A DNA stretch of 64,000 nucleotides from Formosa sp. Hel1_33_131 (GTDB lineage Bacteria > Bacteroidota > Bacteroidia > Flavobacteriales > Flavobacteriaceae). Position 1 is the stretch's first letter, and every line of letters starts with the position of its first letter. The stretch covers positions 61,652-125,651 of the forward strand of contig CATEFX010000026.1 of the NCBI GenBank assembly GCA_949499105.1. Reading direction: 5' to 3'. The position numbers were made by a program, and so were the translations under genes. Below are positions 1 through 8,443 of the stretch, piece after piece. The notes below the pieces were generated by a model, which worked only from the letters and a program-made list of their open reading frames with translations, made no database searches and was not told the DNA's origin.

Positions 1-2
1 TT

Positions 3-1208
3 TTATTTTTTGTCACGATCGAAAAACTGCCATTTCACGACGATGTCGTGGATAAAATGCAAATCGCAATGCCAGATTATGATCTACTTACTTTGGATCA
101 AAGACGGCTTCTGTTTGTGAAAAGTATCTTAGAAGAAGACTATCTAAACTATTTAAATATCCCCAAAGGTTTATTGCCTTTTCATCAGTACAAAAACCAT
201 ACGTCTACGGCTTTTGAAGAGCATTTGTTTGAAGCAGAGAAATATGCTTCAATTGATGGTAAGGCACAACTACAGTTTACGGTTTCAAAAGCGCATTTAA
301 AACAATTTGAAACAAAATGGGCGTCTATTCAGCGCATTGTAGAGTCGAAAACGAACACCAAATTTGAACTTTCGTTTTCGTATCAAGAATCCAACACCAA
401 TGTATTGGCGGTTGATCTAAAAAATCAGCCGTATAGGTTAAATGAAAAACTATTTTTCAGACCCTCTGGACACGGCGCATTGATACAAAACTTAAACCAC
501 ATCGATGCAGACATTATTTTCGTTAAAAACATAGACAATGTTGTGGTCGACAAATACTTAGACCAAATTGCGCGCTATAAAAAAGCACTTGCAGGGGTGC
601 TTCTAAAGCTACAGTTTCAGGTGTTTAAATATGCAAAAATTCTTGAGTCTAGTGAGATTTCAGAAGTTCAAATATTAGAAATCGTAGATTTTTTAACTCA
701 ACAATTAAACATTCGTATCAGTTCAGAATTTGATAAATACGCTTACAAATACCAGATTGATTACTTAAAATCAAAAATTAATCGTCCGATCCGTATCTGT
801 GGGATGGTAGAAAACGAAGGCGAGCCTGGCGGAGGTCCATTTTGGGTTAAAGCCGAAAACGGCGAAATATCCTTACAAATAGTTGAAGCTTCTCAGGTGA
901 ATCAAAAACTAAGTCGTCAGAAAACTATTTTGATGAATGCCACTCATTTTAATCCAGTTGATATTGTTTGTGGTATTAAAAATTACAAAGGAGAAACCTA
1001 TGATTTAAAACAATTCATAGATCCAAAAACGTATTTTATTACCACAAAAACAAAGTACGGGAAACAACTAAAAACATTAGAAAAACCGGGTTTATGGAAT
1101 GGTAGCATGGCGCATTGGAATACGGTTTTTGTTGAGGTTCCAGTTATTACATTCAACCCTGTTAAAACGGTTAATGATCTTTTGAAATTTACGCATCAAG
1201 CAAAATAA
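3..1208 (+). CDS. DUF4301 family protein (5' end outside the window)
   Basis: The reading frame is open from the first bases of the window, so the start lies upstream; the GTG at 48 is internal. The translated part (about 400 residues) carries features I associate with DUF4301 proteins: NIPKGLLPFH near the front, FRPSGHGALIQNLN in the middle and DADIIFVKNIDNV after it, with a nucleotidyltransferase-like look. DUF4301 proteins are common in Bacteroidota and have no established function. The gene ends 50 bp before the thiamin riboswitch and is not obviously part of that unit. Family assignment is from recall of conserved motifs; function unknown. Confidence 0.75.
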   Translation, partial: LFFVTIEKLPFHDDVVDKMQIAMPDYDLLTLDQRRLLFVKSILEEDYLNYLNIPKGLLPFHQYKNHTSTAFEEHLFEAEKYASIDGKAQLQFTVSKAHLKQFETKWASIQRIVESKTNTKFELSFSYQESNTNVLAVDLKNQPYRLNEKLFFRPSGHGALIQNLNHIDADIIFVKNIDNVVVDKYLDQIARYKKALAGVLLKLQFQVFKYAKILESSEISEVQILEIVDFLTQQLNIRISSEFDKYAYKYQIDYLKSKINRPIRICGMVENEGEPGGGPFWVKAENGEISLQIVEASQVNQKLSRQKTILMNATHFNPVDIVCGIKNYKGETYDLKQFIDPKTYFITTKTKYGKQLKTLEKPGLWNGSMAHWNTVFVEVPVITFNPVKTVNDLLKFTHQAK

Positions 1209-1243
1209 TTTCAAAAAATCTTTTCAATTTTTGAAATCTAAAC

Positions 1244-1251
1244 TATATTTG
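1244..1251 (+). promoter_or_regulatory. Bacteroidota -7 promoter box for the riboswitch transcript
   Basis: TATATTTG matches the Bacteroidota -7 consensus TAnnTTTG and lies just upstream of the TPP riboswitch, so transcription would begin at its 5' edge. I see no good TTTG -33 element at the usual 17-23 nt distance. Confidence 0.55.
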
Positions 1252-1257
1252 CACTGT

Positions 1258-1345
1258 TCTCAAAAAAGGGGTGCCGATATCGGCTGAGATCATACCCATT
1301 GAACCTAGAACAGGTAATGCTGTTTAGGGATGTGAGTTTCAATTA
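1258..1345 (+). promoter_or_regulatory. TPP (thiamin pyrophosphate) riboswitch, THI box
   Basis: The conserved THI-box segments appear in order: GGGGTGCC near 1268, GGCTGAGATCATACCC at about 1282, GAACCT at about 1301 and the closing TAGGGATGTGAG near 1326. TPP riboswitches lower expression of thiamin synthesis or uptake genes when TPP is abundant. The only gene downstream is the TonB receptor, 105 bp away, so that receptor is predicted to be thiamin-repressed. No clear intrinsic terminator was located in the remaining leader. Confidence 0.93.
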
Positions 1346-1450
1346 AAATTAATTTTAATTGAAGTTTTAATGAAGCAGTTGCTTCAATAATTATATTAAT
1401 CAATTTACAAAGAATAATGACCTCTTTTTATTCGATATTATTTTTATCGT

Positions 1451-3613
1451 ATGAAAAAATCTACGCTATTATCTGCTTTCTTACTAGTCACATTAGTGAT
1501 GGATGCGCAACAGAATCAAGTCAGAATTGACTCCACTCAAACACAAACCCTAGAAGAGGTTTTGGTTCAGTCGGTTCGAGTAAAATCAAACGCACCAATT
1601 ACGCATTCTAACCTTACTAAGACTCAATTAGAACCTCGAAATCTGGGACAGGATCTTCCTATTTTATTAAATTATTTACCCTCGGTTGTGACCACCAGTG
1701 ATGCCGGAGCTGGCATTGGATACACTGGGATTAGAGTTCGCGGGGTCAGTCCTTTATCCACCAACATTACTATTAATGGAATCCCATATACGGATGCAGA
1801 ATCCTTAGGCACCTTTTGGGTTAATTTACCAGACTTCACCTCTTCAGTAGAAAGTTTGCAACTTCAAAGAGGGGTTGGGACGTCTACAAACGGTTCTGGC
1901 GCTTTTGGAGCCAGTATTAACATTTTGACAGACGCCACTTCAAAAAAGCCATCTGCTGAAATCTCAAACTCTTTTGGGAGTTATAATACCAGGCGTCATG
2001 CCGTTAAATTCAGTACTGGAAAAATCAATGACGTTTTTGAAGTTTCAGGGCGTTTGTCTCAAATTAATTCTGACGGCTATGTAGATCGTGCTTTTTCAGA
2101 TCTGAAATCCTATTTTTTACAAGGGACTTACAACAACAATGGGACGCTTATTAAAGCATTGGTTTTTGGGGGTCATGAAAAAACCTATCAGGCTTGGGAG
2201 GGCTTGACTCAAGAACAAATGGACGAAAATCGTCGTCAAAACCCATATACTTTTGAAAATGAAATTGACAACTATAAACAAGCTCATTACCAACTTCATT
2301 GGAATCAAAAATTCAATCAAAAATGGTCCACGAACTTAGGGTTGAATTACACTTTTGGACGTGGCTATTTTGAGCAATATAGAACGGACGATGCGGTTGC
2401 TACTTATGGCGGAATTGTAGAGGCTACGGGGATTGATTTCTATGGAACTGATATTACCGATTTAATTAGAAGACGCTGGTTAGACAATGATTTCTATGTT
2501 ATCAATGCGACTGCAAATTATAGAAACTCAAACCTTGATCTTATATTTGGAGGGTCTTATAGCACGTATGATGGTGACCATTTCGGAGAAGTGATTTGGG
2601 CAAGACAATTTGCAAAAAATGCGTCCATTAGAGATCAATATTATTTTGGGAATGGTCAAAAAACAGACTTTAGCGTATTTGCAAAAGCAACCTATACCCT
2701 GAATTCTAAAATTGATATTTTTGGAGATTTGCAACTTAGAAATATTGGTTATAAAACGTCAGGGCTTACTTCTGATTTAGTAAATATGTTGATTGATGAA
2801 TCCTACAGTTTTTTCAATCCTAAAGTGGGAGTGTCTTACCAATTGGCTACCTATTCCAATCTGTATGCGTCCTATGCAAGAGCGAATAGAGAACCAAGTC
2901 GTGGAGATTTTGAAAGCAATCCGGACGTCAAGGCAGAACAGTTAAATGATTTTGAAATGGGGTGGCGTTACAGTAAAAACAAATTGATGTTAAATATCAA
3001 CTCCTATTATATGCAATATAATGAACAACTCATTTTAACAGGAGCCTTAGATGACGTAGGAGCCCCCGTTAGAACCAACAGTGGCGATAGCTATAGACTT
3101 GGTCTAGAGATAGAAGCTGCGTATGCTATTTCTGATAAATTCACAGTTCAACCAGCATTAACATTAAGCTCAAATAAAAACAAGCAAACCTATGCTCAAG
3201 TGGATGGTGATTTAAAAGATTTTGGAACTACAAATATTTCTTTCTCTCCAGAAATTGTGGCTTCAAATGCGTTTGTTTATAGTCCATTAAAGAGTTTGAG
3301 TTTGAATCTTTTAACCAAATTTGTAGGGGAACAGTTCATGGGGAATACCGACACAGCGACTTCAAAACTAGAGAGTTATTTTGTAAATGATTTCAATGTG
3401 TCTTATAAGTGGAATCCAAAATCAGTCTTTACCTCGGTAGTAGTTTCGGGGCTCATAAATAATATCTTTGATGAAAAATACGTCTCTAATGGCTATTACT
3501 ACACCTATGATGATGATTGGTCAGTCCCTGGTCAATTAACAACAATTGAAGGGGCAGGGTATTATCCACAAGCCACCAGAAATTTCTTAGTTGGATTGAC
3601 TTTGAAGTTTTAG
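1451..3613 (+). CDS. TonB-dependent outer-membrane receptor, probably for thiamin or a precursor
   Basis: A 720-residue protein with a signal peptide (about residues 1-19, ending MDAQ), a plug domain (about 50-160, with RVRGVSPLSTN and the GSGAFGASINI pattern) and a long beta-barrel ending in the aromatic residue of LTLKF, typical of outer-membrane barrels. An LEEVLVQSV stretch near residue 35 could act as TonB box. The substrate is inferred only from the TPP riboswitch in its leader; Bacteroidota commonly have thiamin-regulated TonB receptors. No inner-membrane transporter is adjacent, so it would rely on partners elsewhere. Receptor class is secure; substrate is inference. Confidence 0.88.
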   Translation: MKKSTLLSAFLLVTLVMDAQQNQVRIDSTQTQTLEEVLVQSVRVKSNAPITHSNLTKTQLEPRNLGQDLPILLNYLPSVVTTSDAGAGIGYTGIRVRGVSPLSTNITINGIPYTDAESLGTFWVNLPDFTSSVESLQLQRGVGTSTNGSGAFGASINILTDATSKKPSAEISNSFGSYNTRRHAVKFSTGKINDVFEVSGRLSQINSDGYVDRAFSDLKSYFLQGTYNNNGTLIKALVFGGHEKTYQAWEGLTQEQMDENRRQNPYTFENEIDNYKQAHYQLHWNQKFNQKWSTNLGLNYTFGRGYFEQYRTDDAVATYGGIVEATGIDFYGTDITDLIRRRWLDNDFYVINATANYRNSNLDLIFGGSYSTYDGDHFGEVIWARQFAKNASIRDQYYFGNGQKTDFSVFAKATYTLNSKIDIFGDLQLRNIGYKTSGLTSDLVNMLIDESYSFFNPKVGVSYQLATYSNLYASYARANREPSRGDFESNPDVKAEQLNDFEMGWRYSKNKLMLNINSYYMQYNEQLILTGALDDVGAPVRTNSGDSYRLGLEIEAAYAISDKFTVQPALTLSSNKNKQTYAQVDGDLKDFGTTNISFSPEIVASNAFVYSPLKSLSLNLLTKFVGEQFMGNTDTATSKLESYFVNDFNVSYKWNPKSVFTSVVVSGLINNIFDEKYVSNGYYYTYDDDWSVPGQLTTIEGAGYYPQATRNFLVGLTLKF

Positions 3614-3636
3614 AAAAATTAAATCTATGGATGATC

Positions 3637-3663
3637 AAAAGCGTGCTTCGGTGCGCTTTTTTT
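3637..3663 (+). terminator. Rho-independent terminator of the TonB receptor gene
   Basis: Stem GCGTGC/GTGCGC closed by a TTCG tetraloop, with flanking A and T runs (seven T at 3657-3663). It sits 24 bp after the receptor stop and overlaps the end of the convergent lipoprotein gene. Confidence 0.85.
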
Positions 3664-4120
3664 AGTTGGATATAAAAAGTGTGTTACCACTACTTTCTAC
3701 AAAATAAGCTTTGAGTCCACAGCGTAATGAACTATCTCTTAGCGGTTGACCTGTAGTTAAGCTGTATGTATTGGCGTCGGAACACCCACAAACGCCTTCA
3801 ACTCCGCTAATGGAAAGTATCGAACAATCGTTGAAAATATGATTCGGATCTGCTGCATCAAAGGCAACATAGCCGATGCCTGTATTATTAACGATAATCC
3901 CGCCGTTACCTGCGTTAGGAACATAAACTGGATTGTTAGGAAATGTTAATTGATTATACTGTGAAAGATTAAGATTTAGGGACGTGATGACATTAATATT
4001 GACCAAAAAATTACACGCTGAATCGGAATTGTTACTTTTTGAACACCCGCTGCAAATCAAGATTAGGATACTGTATAATTTTAATTTTTTAAGGTTCTTT
4101 TTCTTAGATTGATACTTCAT
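3662..4120 (-). CDS. Lipoprotein with a degenerate Rieske-like domain
   Basis: The 152-residue protein has a basic N-terminus, a hydrophobic segment and a lipobox-like LICSGC (Cys about 26), so it is probably a lipoprotein. The C-terminal half follows the layout of flavobacterial Rieske-type lipoproteins: YVAFDAADPNH, then a CGCSDANTY segment and a closing LRCGLKAYFVES strand. In true Rieske proteins these places hold C-x-H and C-x-x-H cluster ligands. Here the first reads D-P-N-H and the second C-G-C-S, so the normal 2Cys/2His set is incomplete. It may have lost the cluster. Single gene, convergent with the TonB receptor. Fold assignment is inference. Confidence 0.6.
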   Translation of the reverse strand: MKYQSKKKNLKKLKLYSILILICSGCSKSNNSDSACNFLVNINVITSLNLNLSQYNQLTFPNNPVYVPNAGNGGIIVNNTGIGYVAFDAADPNHIFNDCSILSISGVEGVCGCSDANTYSLTTGQPLRDSSLRCGLKAYFVESSGNTLFISN

Positions 4121-4194
4121 ATTAGTAACGCCGTTTTTTTGTATTATTTTCCTTCACAAATTACGACAAAAATCACAATACGATAAATATTTTG

Positions 4195-4202
4195 TATATT
4201 TG
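4195..4202 (+). promoter_or_regulatory. -7 promoter box of greA
   Basis: TATATTTG matches TAnnTTTG, about 100 bp upstream of the greA start. It is followed by a leader that contains a tight hairpin. Confidence 0.55.
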
Positions 4203-4209
4203 TAAGGCA

Positions 4210-4231
4210 ATCTCGTGAGAACGAGATTTTT
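4210..4231 (+). promoter_or_regulatory. Hairpin plus T-run in the greA leader (possible attenuator)
   Basis: Perfect arms ATCTCGT and ACGAGAT enclose a GAGA loop and are followed directly by a short T-run (4227-4231). It lies right after the predicted transcription start and 73 bp before greA. The shape resembles a weak intrinsic terminator; a regulatory role is inference. Confidence 0.45.
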
Positions 4232-4303
4232 GCGTTTAGTTTTAAATTCTGTTTTAGACTATTCAAAAACCTAAATGAACGACGACTTTAAAAATTATCA
4301 GTT

Positions 4304-4777
4304 ATGAGTAATGTGTCTTACTACACGGCCGAAGGATTAAAAAAATTAAGAAATGAGTTAAAACAACTCAGAGACGTAGAACGCATTAAAGCGTCGCGTG
4401 CCATTGCCGAAGCCAGAGATAAAGGCGATTTAAGTGAAAACGCGGAATACGATGCAGCTAAAGAAGCACAAGGCATGTTAGAAATGCGTATTGCAAAACT
4501 CGAAGATACCCTTGCAGGAGCACGGCTTATTGACGAATCTCAACTCGATTCTTCCAAAGCGTTAGTGTTGTCCAAAGTGAAAATAAAAAATCAGTCCAAT
4601 GGTATGGAACTGGACTATCTCCTTGTTGCTGATGGCGAAGCAGATTTAGCTGCCGGAAAAATTTCAGTAAATTCCCCAATCGGAAAAGGACTGCTAGGAA
4701 AAAGCGTTGGAGATATTGCCGAAATACAAGTGCCTAACGGGACTATTAATTTTGAAATCATGAATATTTCTAGGTAA
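4304..4777 (+). CDS. greA: Transcription elongation factor GreA
   Basis: The 157-residue protein has the normal length and two-domain build of GreA: an N-terminal coiled coil (about 1-75) with the acidic tip in GDLSENAEY (residues 41-49, Asp42 and Glu45), and a C-terminal FKBP-like domain ending GTINFEIMNISR. GreA enters the secondary channel of RNA polymerase and stimulates cleavage of backtracked transcripts. It is followed 22 bp later by a HIT-family gene, so the two probably share a transcript. The leader holds a hairpin with a T-run that might attenuate expression. Confidence 0.96.
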   Translation: MSNVSYYTAEGLKKLRNELKQLRDVERIKASRAIAEARDKGDLSENAEYDAAKEAQGMLEMRIAKLEDTLAGARLIDESQLDSSKALVLSKVKIKNQSNGMELDYLLVADGEADLAAGKISVNSPIGKGLLGKSVGDIAEIQVPNGTINFEIMNISR

Positions 4778-4798
4778 ATTAATTCTTAACTTCAAGCA

Positions 4799-5188
4799 AT
4801 GAGTTCGATTTTCACTAAAATTGTAAATAAAGAAATACCTTGTTATAAGGTAGCAGAAACGAACGACTTTTTAGCATTTTTAGATGTCAATCCGAATGCG
4901 AAAGGGCATACGCTTTGTATTCCCAAAAAAGAAGTCAATAAGATTTTTGATTTAGATTCGTCTACTTATATAGCTTTAATGGCGTTTTCAAGAACGGTGG
5001 CCATTGCCCTCGAAAAAGCGGTCGACTGTAAACGTATCGGGATGACCGTTATTGGGCTCGAAGTGCCTCATGTGCATGTGCATTTAATTCCTTTAAACGC
5101 TATGGACGATGCTCAATTTATTAAAAAAGAAGTAGTGACTCCAGAAGAATTTCAAGCCATCGCTCGCAAAATCAGTTCGTTCTTATAG
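4799..5188 (+). CDS. HIT (histidine triad) family protein
   Basis: The 129-residue protein carries the histidine-triad signature HVHVHLIP (His91, His93, His95), which binds the phosphate of nucleotide substrates, plus the N-terminal SIFTKIVNKEIPCYKV strand typical of Hint-type proteins. HIT proteins hydrolyse nucleotide phosphoramidates or dinucleotides in the cytoplasm; the exact substrate here is unknown. It follows greA closely, and its last 6 bp overlap the convergent sensor kinase gene. Confidence 0.93.
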   Translation: MSSIFTKIVNKEIPCYKVAETNDFLAFLDVNPNAKGHTLCIPKKEVNKIFDLDSSTYIALMAFSRTVAIALEKAVDCKRIGMTVIGLEVPHVHVHLIPLNAMDDAQFIKKEVVTPEEFQAIARKISSFL

Positions 5189-6334
5189 TCGGTTTAAACG
5201 CATTCGAATGGTCGTCCCTCCTCCAATTTCAGACTGAAGCACTTTAATTTTACCTTTGTGGTATTCTTCAATAATTCGTTTCGTGAGAGACAGTCCTAGC
5301 CCCCAGCCACGTTTTTTAGAGGTAAAACCAGTTTCAAAAATTCTATTAAATAGTTTTTTTGAAAGCCCTTTTCCTGTGTCTCGAACGTCTATCAAAACAA
5401 ACGCATCCGAAGCGCCTATAGATATTTCAATATGACCTTCGCCTTTCATGGCATCGATTCCATTTTTGACTAAGTTTTCAATGGCCCAACTGAATAATTC
5501 TGGGTTAAGCGCTGCCAAGAGATGTTCTTCTGGTGCATTCATTTTAAAGGTGATTAATTTACTGCTTCGAGCTTCTAAATAGTCAAAGGATTCTTTAGTT
5601 GCCGATACGAGATTGGTGGTCTTTAGTAATGGAACAGAGCCAATCTTACTAAAGCGTTCAGTAATGGTTTCTAGGCGATGAATGTCTTTTTCAATCTCAG
5701 AAATATAACTAGGGTTTACAGATTCTGTTTTTAAGAGTTCAGTCCACCCAATAAGCGAGGAAAGTGGTGTTCCAATTTGGTGTGCAGTTTCTTTAGCTAT
5801 CCCTGTCCAAAGCTTGTTTTGAGAAGCAGTTCGAGAACTCTTATAGAAAAAATAAACGACGGCACTAAACAATAAAAAAATCAAAACAAGAGCTAAAGGA
5901 TAATACTTGAGTTTGTTTAATAAATCTGAATTCCCATAGTACATTGTTGACAGGACTTTACCTTCATATACGACTGGAATAGGCGTATTTTCTTCACTAA
6001 ATTTTACAGTTAAATTTTTAAGATAGACTTGATTATTTTTAGCAAGTTTTTTGATGTTTTTAGATTGAAAATTTCCATCAGAATCTTCAATAATCATTGG
6101 GGTTGTGGTGTTACTTTGAATGATCTTCAGAGGAAAATCGCTGATATCTCCCTTAAGGTCAATCATTTTTCCAAGTTCCATTTGCGCCTGAGAGAAGTTT
6201 TCCATCTTTATGCGTTCTTCCTCTTTAAATTTTTGAAAAAAGCGATAGGTGTTCCATAAAATCAATGAAATAATCAAGAATGAAATGACAATCGCTACCC
6301 AGCGTAGAAAATGTTGTTTTGAGTAATTTTTCAT
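5183..6334 (-). CDS. Membrane sensor histidine kinase (orphan)
   Basis: Of 383 residues, two predicted transmembrane helices (about 11-30 and 144-164) flank a periplasmic sensor region of about 110 residues. A HisKA domain follows with the phospho-acceptor in KETAHQIGTPLSSL (His185). The ATPase domain has an N box around WAIENLVKNGIDAM and a DTGKGL G1 box near residue 318, then GWGLGLSLTKRII. No response regulator gene is next to it, so it is an orphan kinase in this window. Signal unknown. It is convergent with the HIT gene and divergent from the DUF3127 gene. Confidence 0.9.
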   Translation of the reverse strand: MKNYSKQHFLRWVAIVISFLIISLILWNTYRFFQKFKEEERIKMENFSQAQMELGKMIDLKGDISDFPLKIIQSNTTTPMIIEDSDGNFQSKNIKKLAKNNQVYLKNLTVKFSEENTPIPVVYEGKVLSTMYYGNSDLLNKLKYYPLALVLIFLLFSAVVYFFYKSSRTASQNKLWTGIAKETAHQIGTPLSSLIGWTELLKTESVNPSYISEIEKDIHRLETITERFSKIGSVPLLKTTNLVSATKESFDYLEARSSKLITFKMNAPEEHLLAALNPELFSWAIENLVKNGIDAMKGEGHIEISIGASDAFVLIDVRDTGKGLSKKLFNRIFETGFTSKKRGWGLGLSLTKRIIEEYHKGKIKVLQSEIGGGTTIRMRLNRL

Positions 6335-6429
6335 TGGTTTGTTTTATTCAATTTTAAATATAATGTATTTATGGTAAATTTATTGCTTTATATTATTGCT
6401 TTCTCCTTTTAGTTGGGATCTTAATTTGT

Positions 6430-6437
6430 TAAATTTG
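6430..6437 (+). promoter_or_regulatory. -7 promoter box of the DUF3127 gene
   Basis: TAAATTTG matches TAnnTTTG, 64 bp upstream of the chosen ATG at 6501. Its position inside the longer open frame supports the later start. Confidence 0.45.
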
Positions 6438-6500
6438 TATATATTTATAAAAAGCATTACATTAATTGACATTATTAAAAACAAAATTGAATTTACGAAA

Positions 6501-6878
6501 ATGGAAGTACAAGGAAAAATTAAGCTTATAGGCGAAACACAATCTATTGGGTCAAATGGATTTAGAAAGCGTGAATTGGTTGTTACTACAGACGAACAAT
6601 ATCCACAACACGTTTTAGTAGAATTTGTTCAAGATAAAACAGATTTGCTAAACAATTTTCAAGTTGGACAACAGATTAAAGTTGGAATTAACTTACGCGG
6701 TAGAGAGTGGATAAACCCACAAGGAGAAGCCAAGTATTTTAATGCGATACAAGGTTGGAGAATTGAGAATTTACAACAAGCTCAAGCTCCTGCAAATGCT
6801 GCACCAGTAGCGCCCGCACAAGCTTTTGAACCAGCAACGGATTTAACAGCGGATGAACCGAATGATTTACCGTTTTAA
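6501..6878 (+). CDS. DUF3127 (OB-fold-like) protein
   Basis: The frame is open from 6396, but the family begins MEVQGKIKLIGE, so the ATG at 6501 is chosen, giving 125 residues. The conserved part (about 1-90) has the strand-rich pattern of OB-fold nucleic-acid-binding proteins, including FRKRELVV and NLRGREW. A low-complexity tail of Ala, Pro and Gln ends in the acidic DEPNDLPF. This acidic tip resembles the C-terminus of single-strand DNA-binding proteins, which recruits repair and replication partners. DUF3127 has no proven role; ssDNA binding is inference. aat follows 39 bp downstream. Confidence 0.8.
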   Translation: MEVQGKIKLIGETQSIGSNGFRKRELVVTTDEQYPQHVLVEFVQDKTDLLNNFQVGQQIKVGINLRGREWINPQGEAKYFNAIQGWRIENLQQAQAPANAAPVAPAQAFEPATDLTADEPNDLPF

Positions 6879-6917
6879 CAAACGTTAAAACAATAGACGC
6901 TTCAAAATAAAAAAGTA

Positions 6918-7556
6918 ATGAGGTGGCTAAACAAAACCATTGAATTTCCACCACTAACTGAGGCAAACCCAGAAGGACTTTTGGCAGTTGGTGGTGATTT
7001 ATCACCAGAGCGGGTTTTGTATGCATATCAAAATGGAATTTTCCCTTGGTATGAACTAGATCAACCGCTGTTGTGGTGGGCGCCAGACCCTCGTTTTGTG
7101 TTATATACCAATAAACTAAAAATTTCAAAAAGCACCAAGCAAGTTTTGAGAAATCAATCTTTTGAGGTCACTGTAAATAAAAGCTTTAGAGATGTGATTG
7201 AAGCCTGCGCCAATGTCAAAAGAGTCGCTCAATCTGGTACGTGGATCACTGACAGTATGATTGATACGTATTGTGAGTTACATCGTAGAGGAATTGCCAA
7301 GTCTGTGGAAGTATGGCAAAACAATAAATTAGTAGGAGGCTTATACGGAGTTGAGCTTGATGACACAATATTTTGCGGCGAAAGTATGTTTAGCTACGTA
7401 AGCAATGCGAGTAAAATTGGGTTTATAAATTTAATTCAAAACTCGAAGTATAAACTTATAGATTGTCAAGTGCATACTGATTATTTGGAAAGTTTAGGTG
7501 CAGAACACATTTCAAGATCGAGTTTTATGCAAGAACTACAGTACTTAAAACATTAA
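6918..7556 (+). CDS. aat: Leucyl/phenylalanyl-tRNA-protein transferase
   Basis: A 212-residue protein with diagnostic Aat motifs: PEGLLAVGGDLSPERVLYAY near the front, GIFPWYE (about 40-46), WWAPDPRFVL and the C-terminal FCGESMFS and IDCQVHTDYLESLGA segments. Aat transfers Leu or Phe from aminoacyl-tRNA to proteins with N-terminal Arg or Lys, marking them for ClpS/ClpAP degradation (N-degron pathway) in the cytoplasm. Length is normal. It lies 36 bp before the PPK2 pair, on the same strand. Confidence 0.96.
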   Translation: MRWLNKTIEFPPLTEANPEGLLAVGGDLSPERVLYAYQNGIFPWYELDQPLLWWAPDPRFVLYTNKLKISKSTKQVLRNQSFEVTVNKSFRDVIEACANVKRVAQSGTWITDSMIDTYCELHRRGIAKSVEVWQNNKLVGGLYGVELDDTIFCGESMFSYVSNASKIGFINLIQNSKYKLIDCQVHTDYLESLGAEHISRSSFMQELQYLKH

Positions 7557-7592
7557 TTTAATTGATATAAGATTTAGTAAAAAAACAAGCCT

Positions 7593-8441
7593 ATGCTCAC
7601 CAAAGAAGATTTCGAATCATATTCTGAAATAGAATCATTTAAAAACTTACTAGATTCTAAAATTAGTAATAAAAATTATGATTCGTTAATTAAAACCATT
7701 GACTATGAGTCCGAACTTTTAAAGCTTCAAGCCGAACTAGTAGACCTACAACAGTGGACCGCCAAACACAAAAAACGTGTATGTGTACTTTTTGAAGGTC
7801 GGGATGCGGCTGGTAAAGGGGGGGCGATTCGCCGTTTTACCGAACATCTAAATCCAAGATCCATGCGTGTAGTAGCGCTCACAAAGCCCACAGAAATCGA
7901 AAAAGGACAATGGTATTTTAGACGTTATATCAAAGAATTACCAGAGCCTGGCGAACTTGTGTTTTTTGACCGAAGTTGGTATAACCGAGCGGTTGTAGAG
8001 CCTGTAATGGATTTCTGTACCGATGAAGAATATAATAAGTTTATGGTTCAAGTTCCTGAATTTGAACATATGCTTTATGAAGATGGTGTGATCATTATCA
8101 AGTTTTGGTTTTCAATTTCAAAAGAAGAACAAGAAAAACGATTCAATTCTAGGTTAAAAAACCCGCTTAAGCAATGGAAATTTAGTCCTGTCGACAAAGA
8201 AGGGCAAATAAGATGGGATAAGTACACCTTTTATAAAGAACAAATGTTTAGTAAAACCCACAACTCATTTAGCCCTTGGATTATTATTAAAACAAACAGT
8301 AAAAAACAAGCGCGTTTAGAGAGTATTCGATACGTATTATCGCGTTTTGATTACGATCGAAAAGGGAGTTCAAAGACCACGGTGCTTCCAGATCCAAATA
8401 TTGTACAGCGGTATCATAGAATGATCAATCAAATCGATTAA
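7593..8441 (+). CDS. Polyphosphate kinase 2 family protein (first copy)
   Basis: The 282-residue protein is a single-domain PPK2. It has the Walker A motif GRDAAGKGG (about residues 69-77), the RFTEHLNPR segment and the FFDRSWYNRA lid/Walker B motif (Asp126). PPK2 enzymes use polyphosphate to phosphorylate nucleoside mono- or diphosphates, or run the reverse reaction. The next gene is a paralogue with the same motif positions, pointing to tandem duplication. Substrate preference (NMP or NDP) cannot be told by eye. Confidence 0.93.
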   Translation: MLTKEDFESYSEIESFKNLLDSKISNKNYDSLIKTIDYESELLKLQAELVDLQQWTAKHKKRVCVLFEGRDAAGKGGAIRRFTEHLNPRSMRVVALTKPTEIEKGQWYFRRYIKELPEPGELVFFDRSWYNRAVVEPVMDFCTDEEYNKFMVQVPEFEHMLYEDGVIIIKFWFSISKEEQEKRFNSRLKNPLKQWKFSPVDKEGQIRWDKYTFYKEQMFSKTHNSFSPWIIIKTNSKKQARLESIRYVLSRFDYDRKGSSKTTVLPDPNIVQRYHRMINQID

Positions 8442-8443
8442 TT

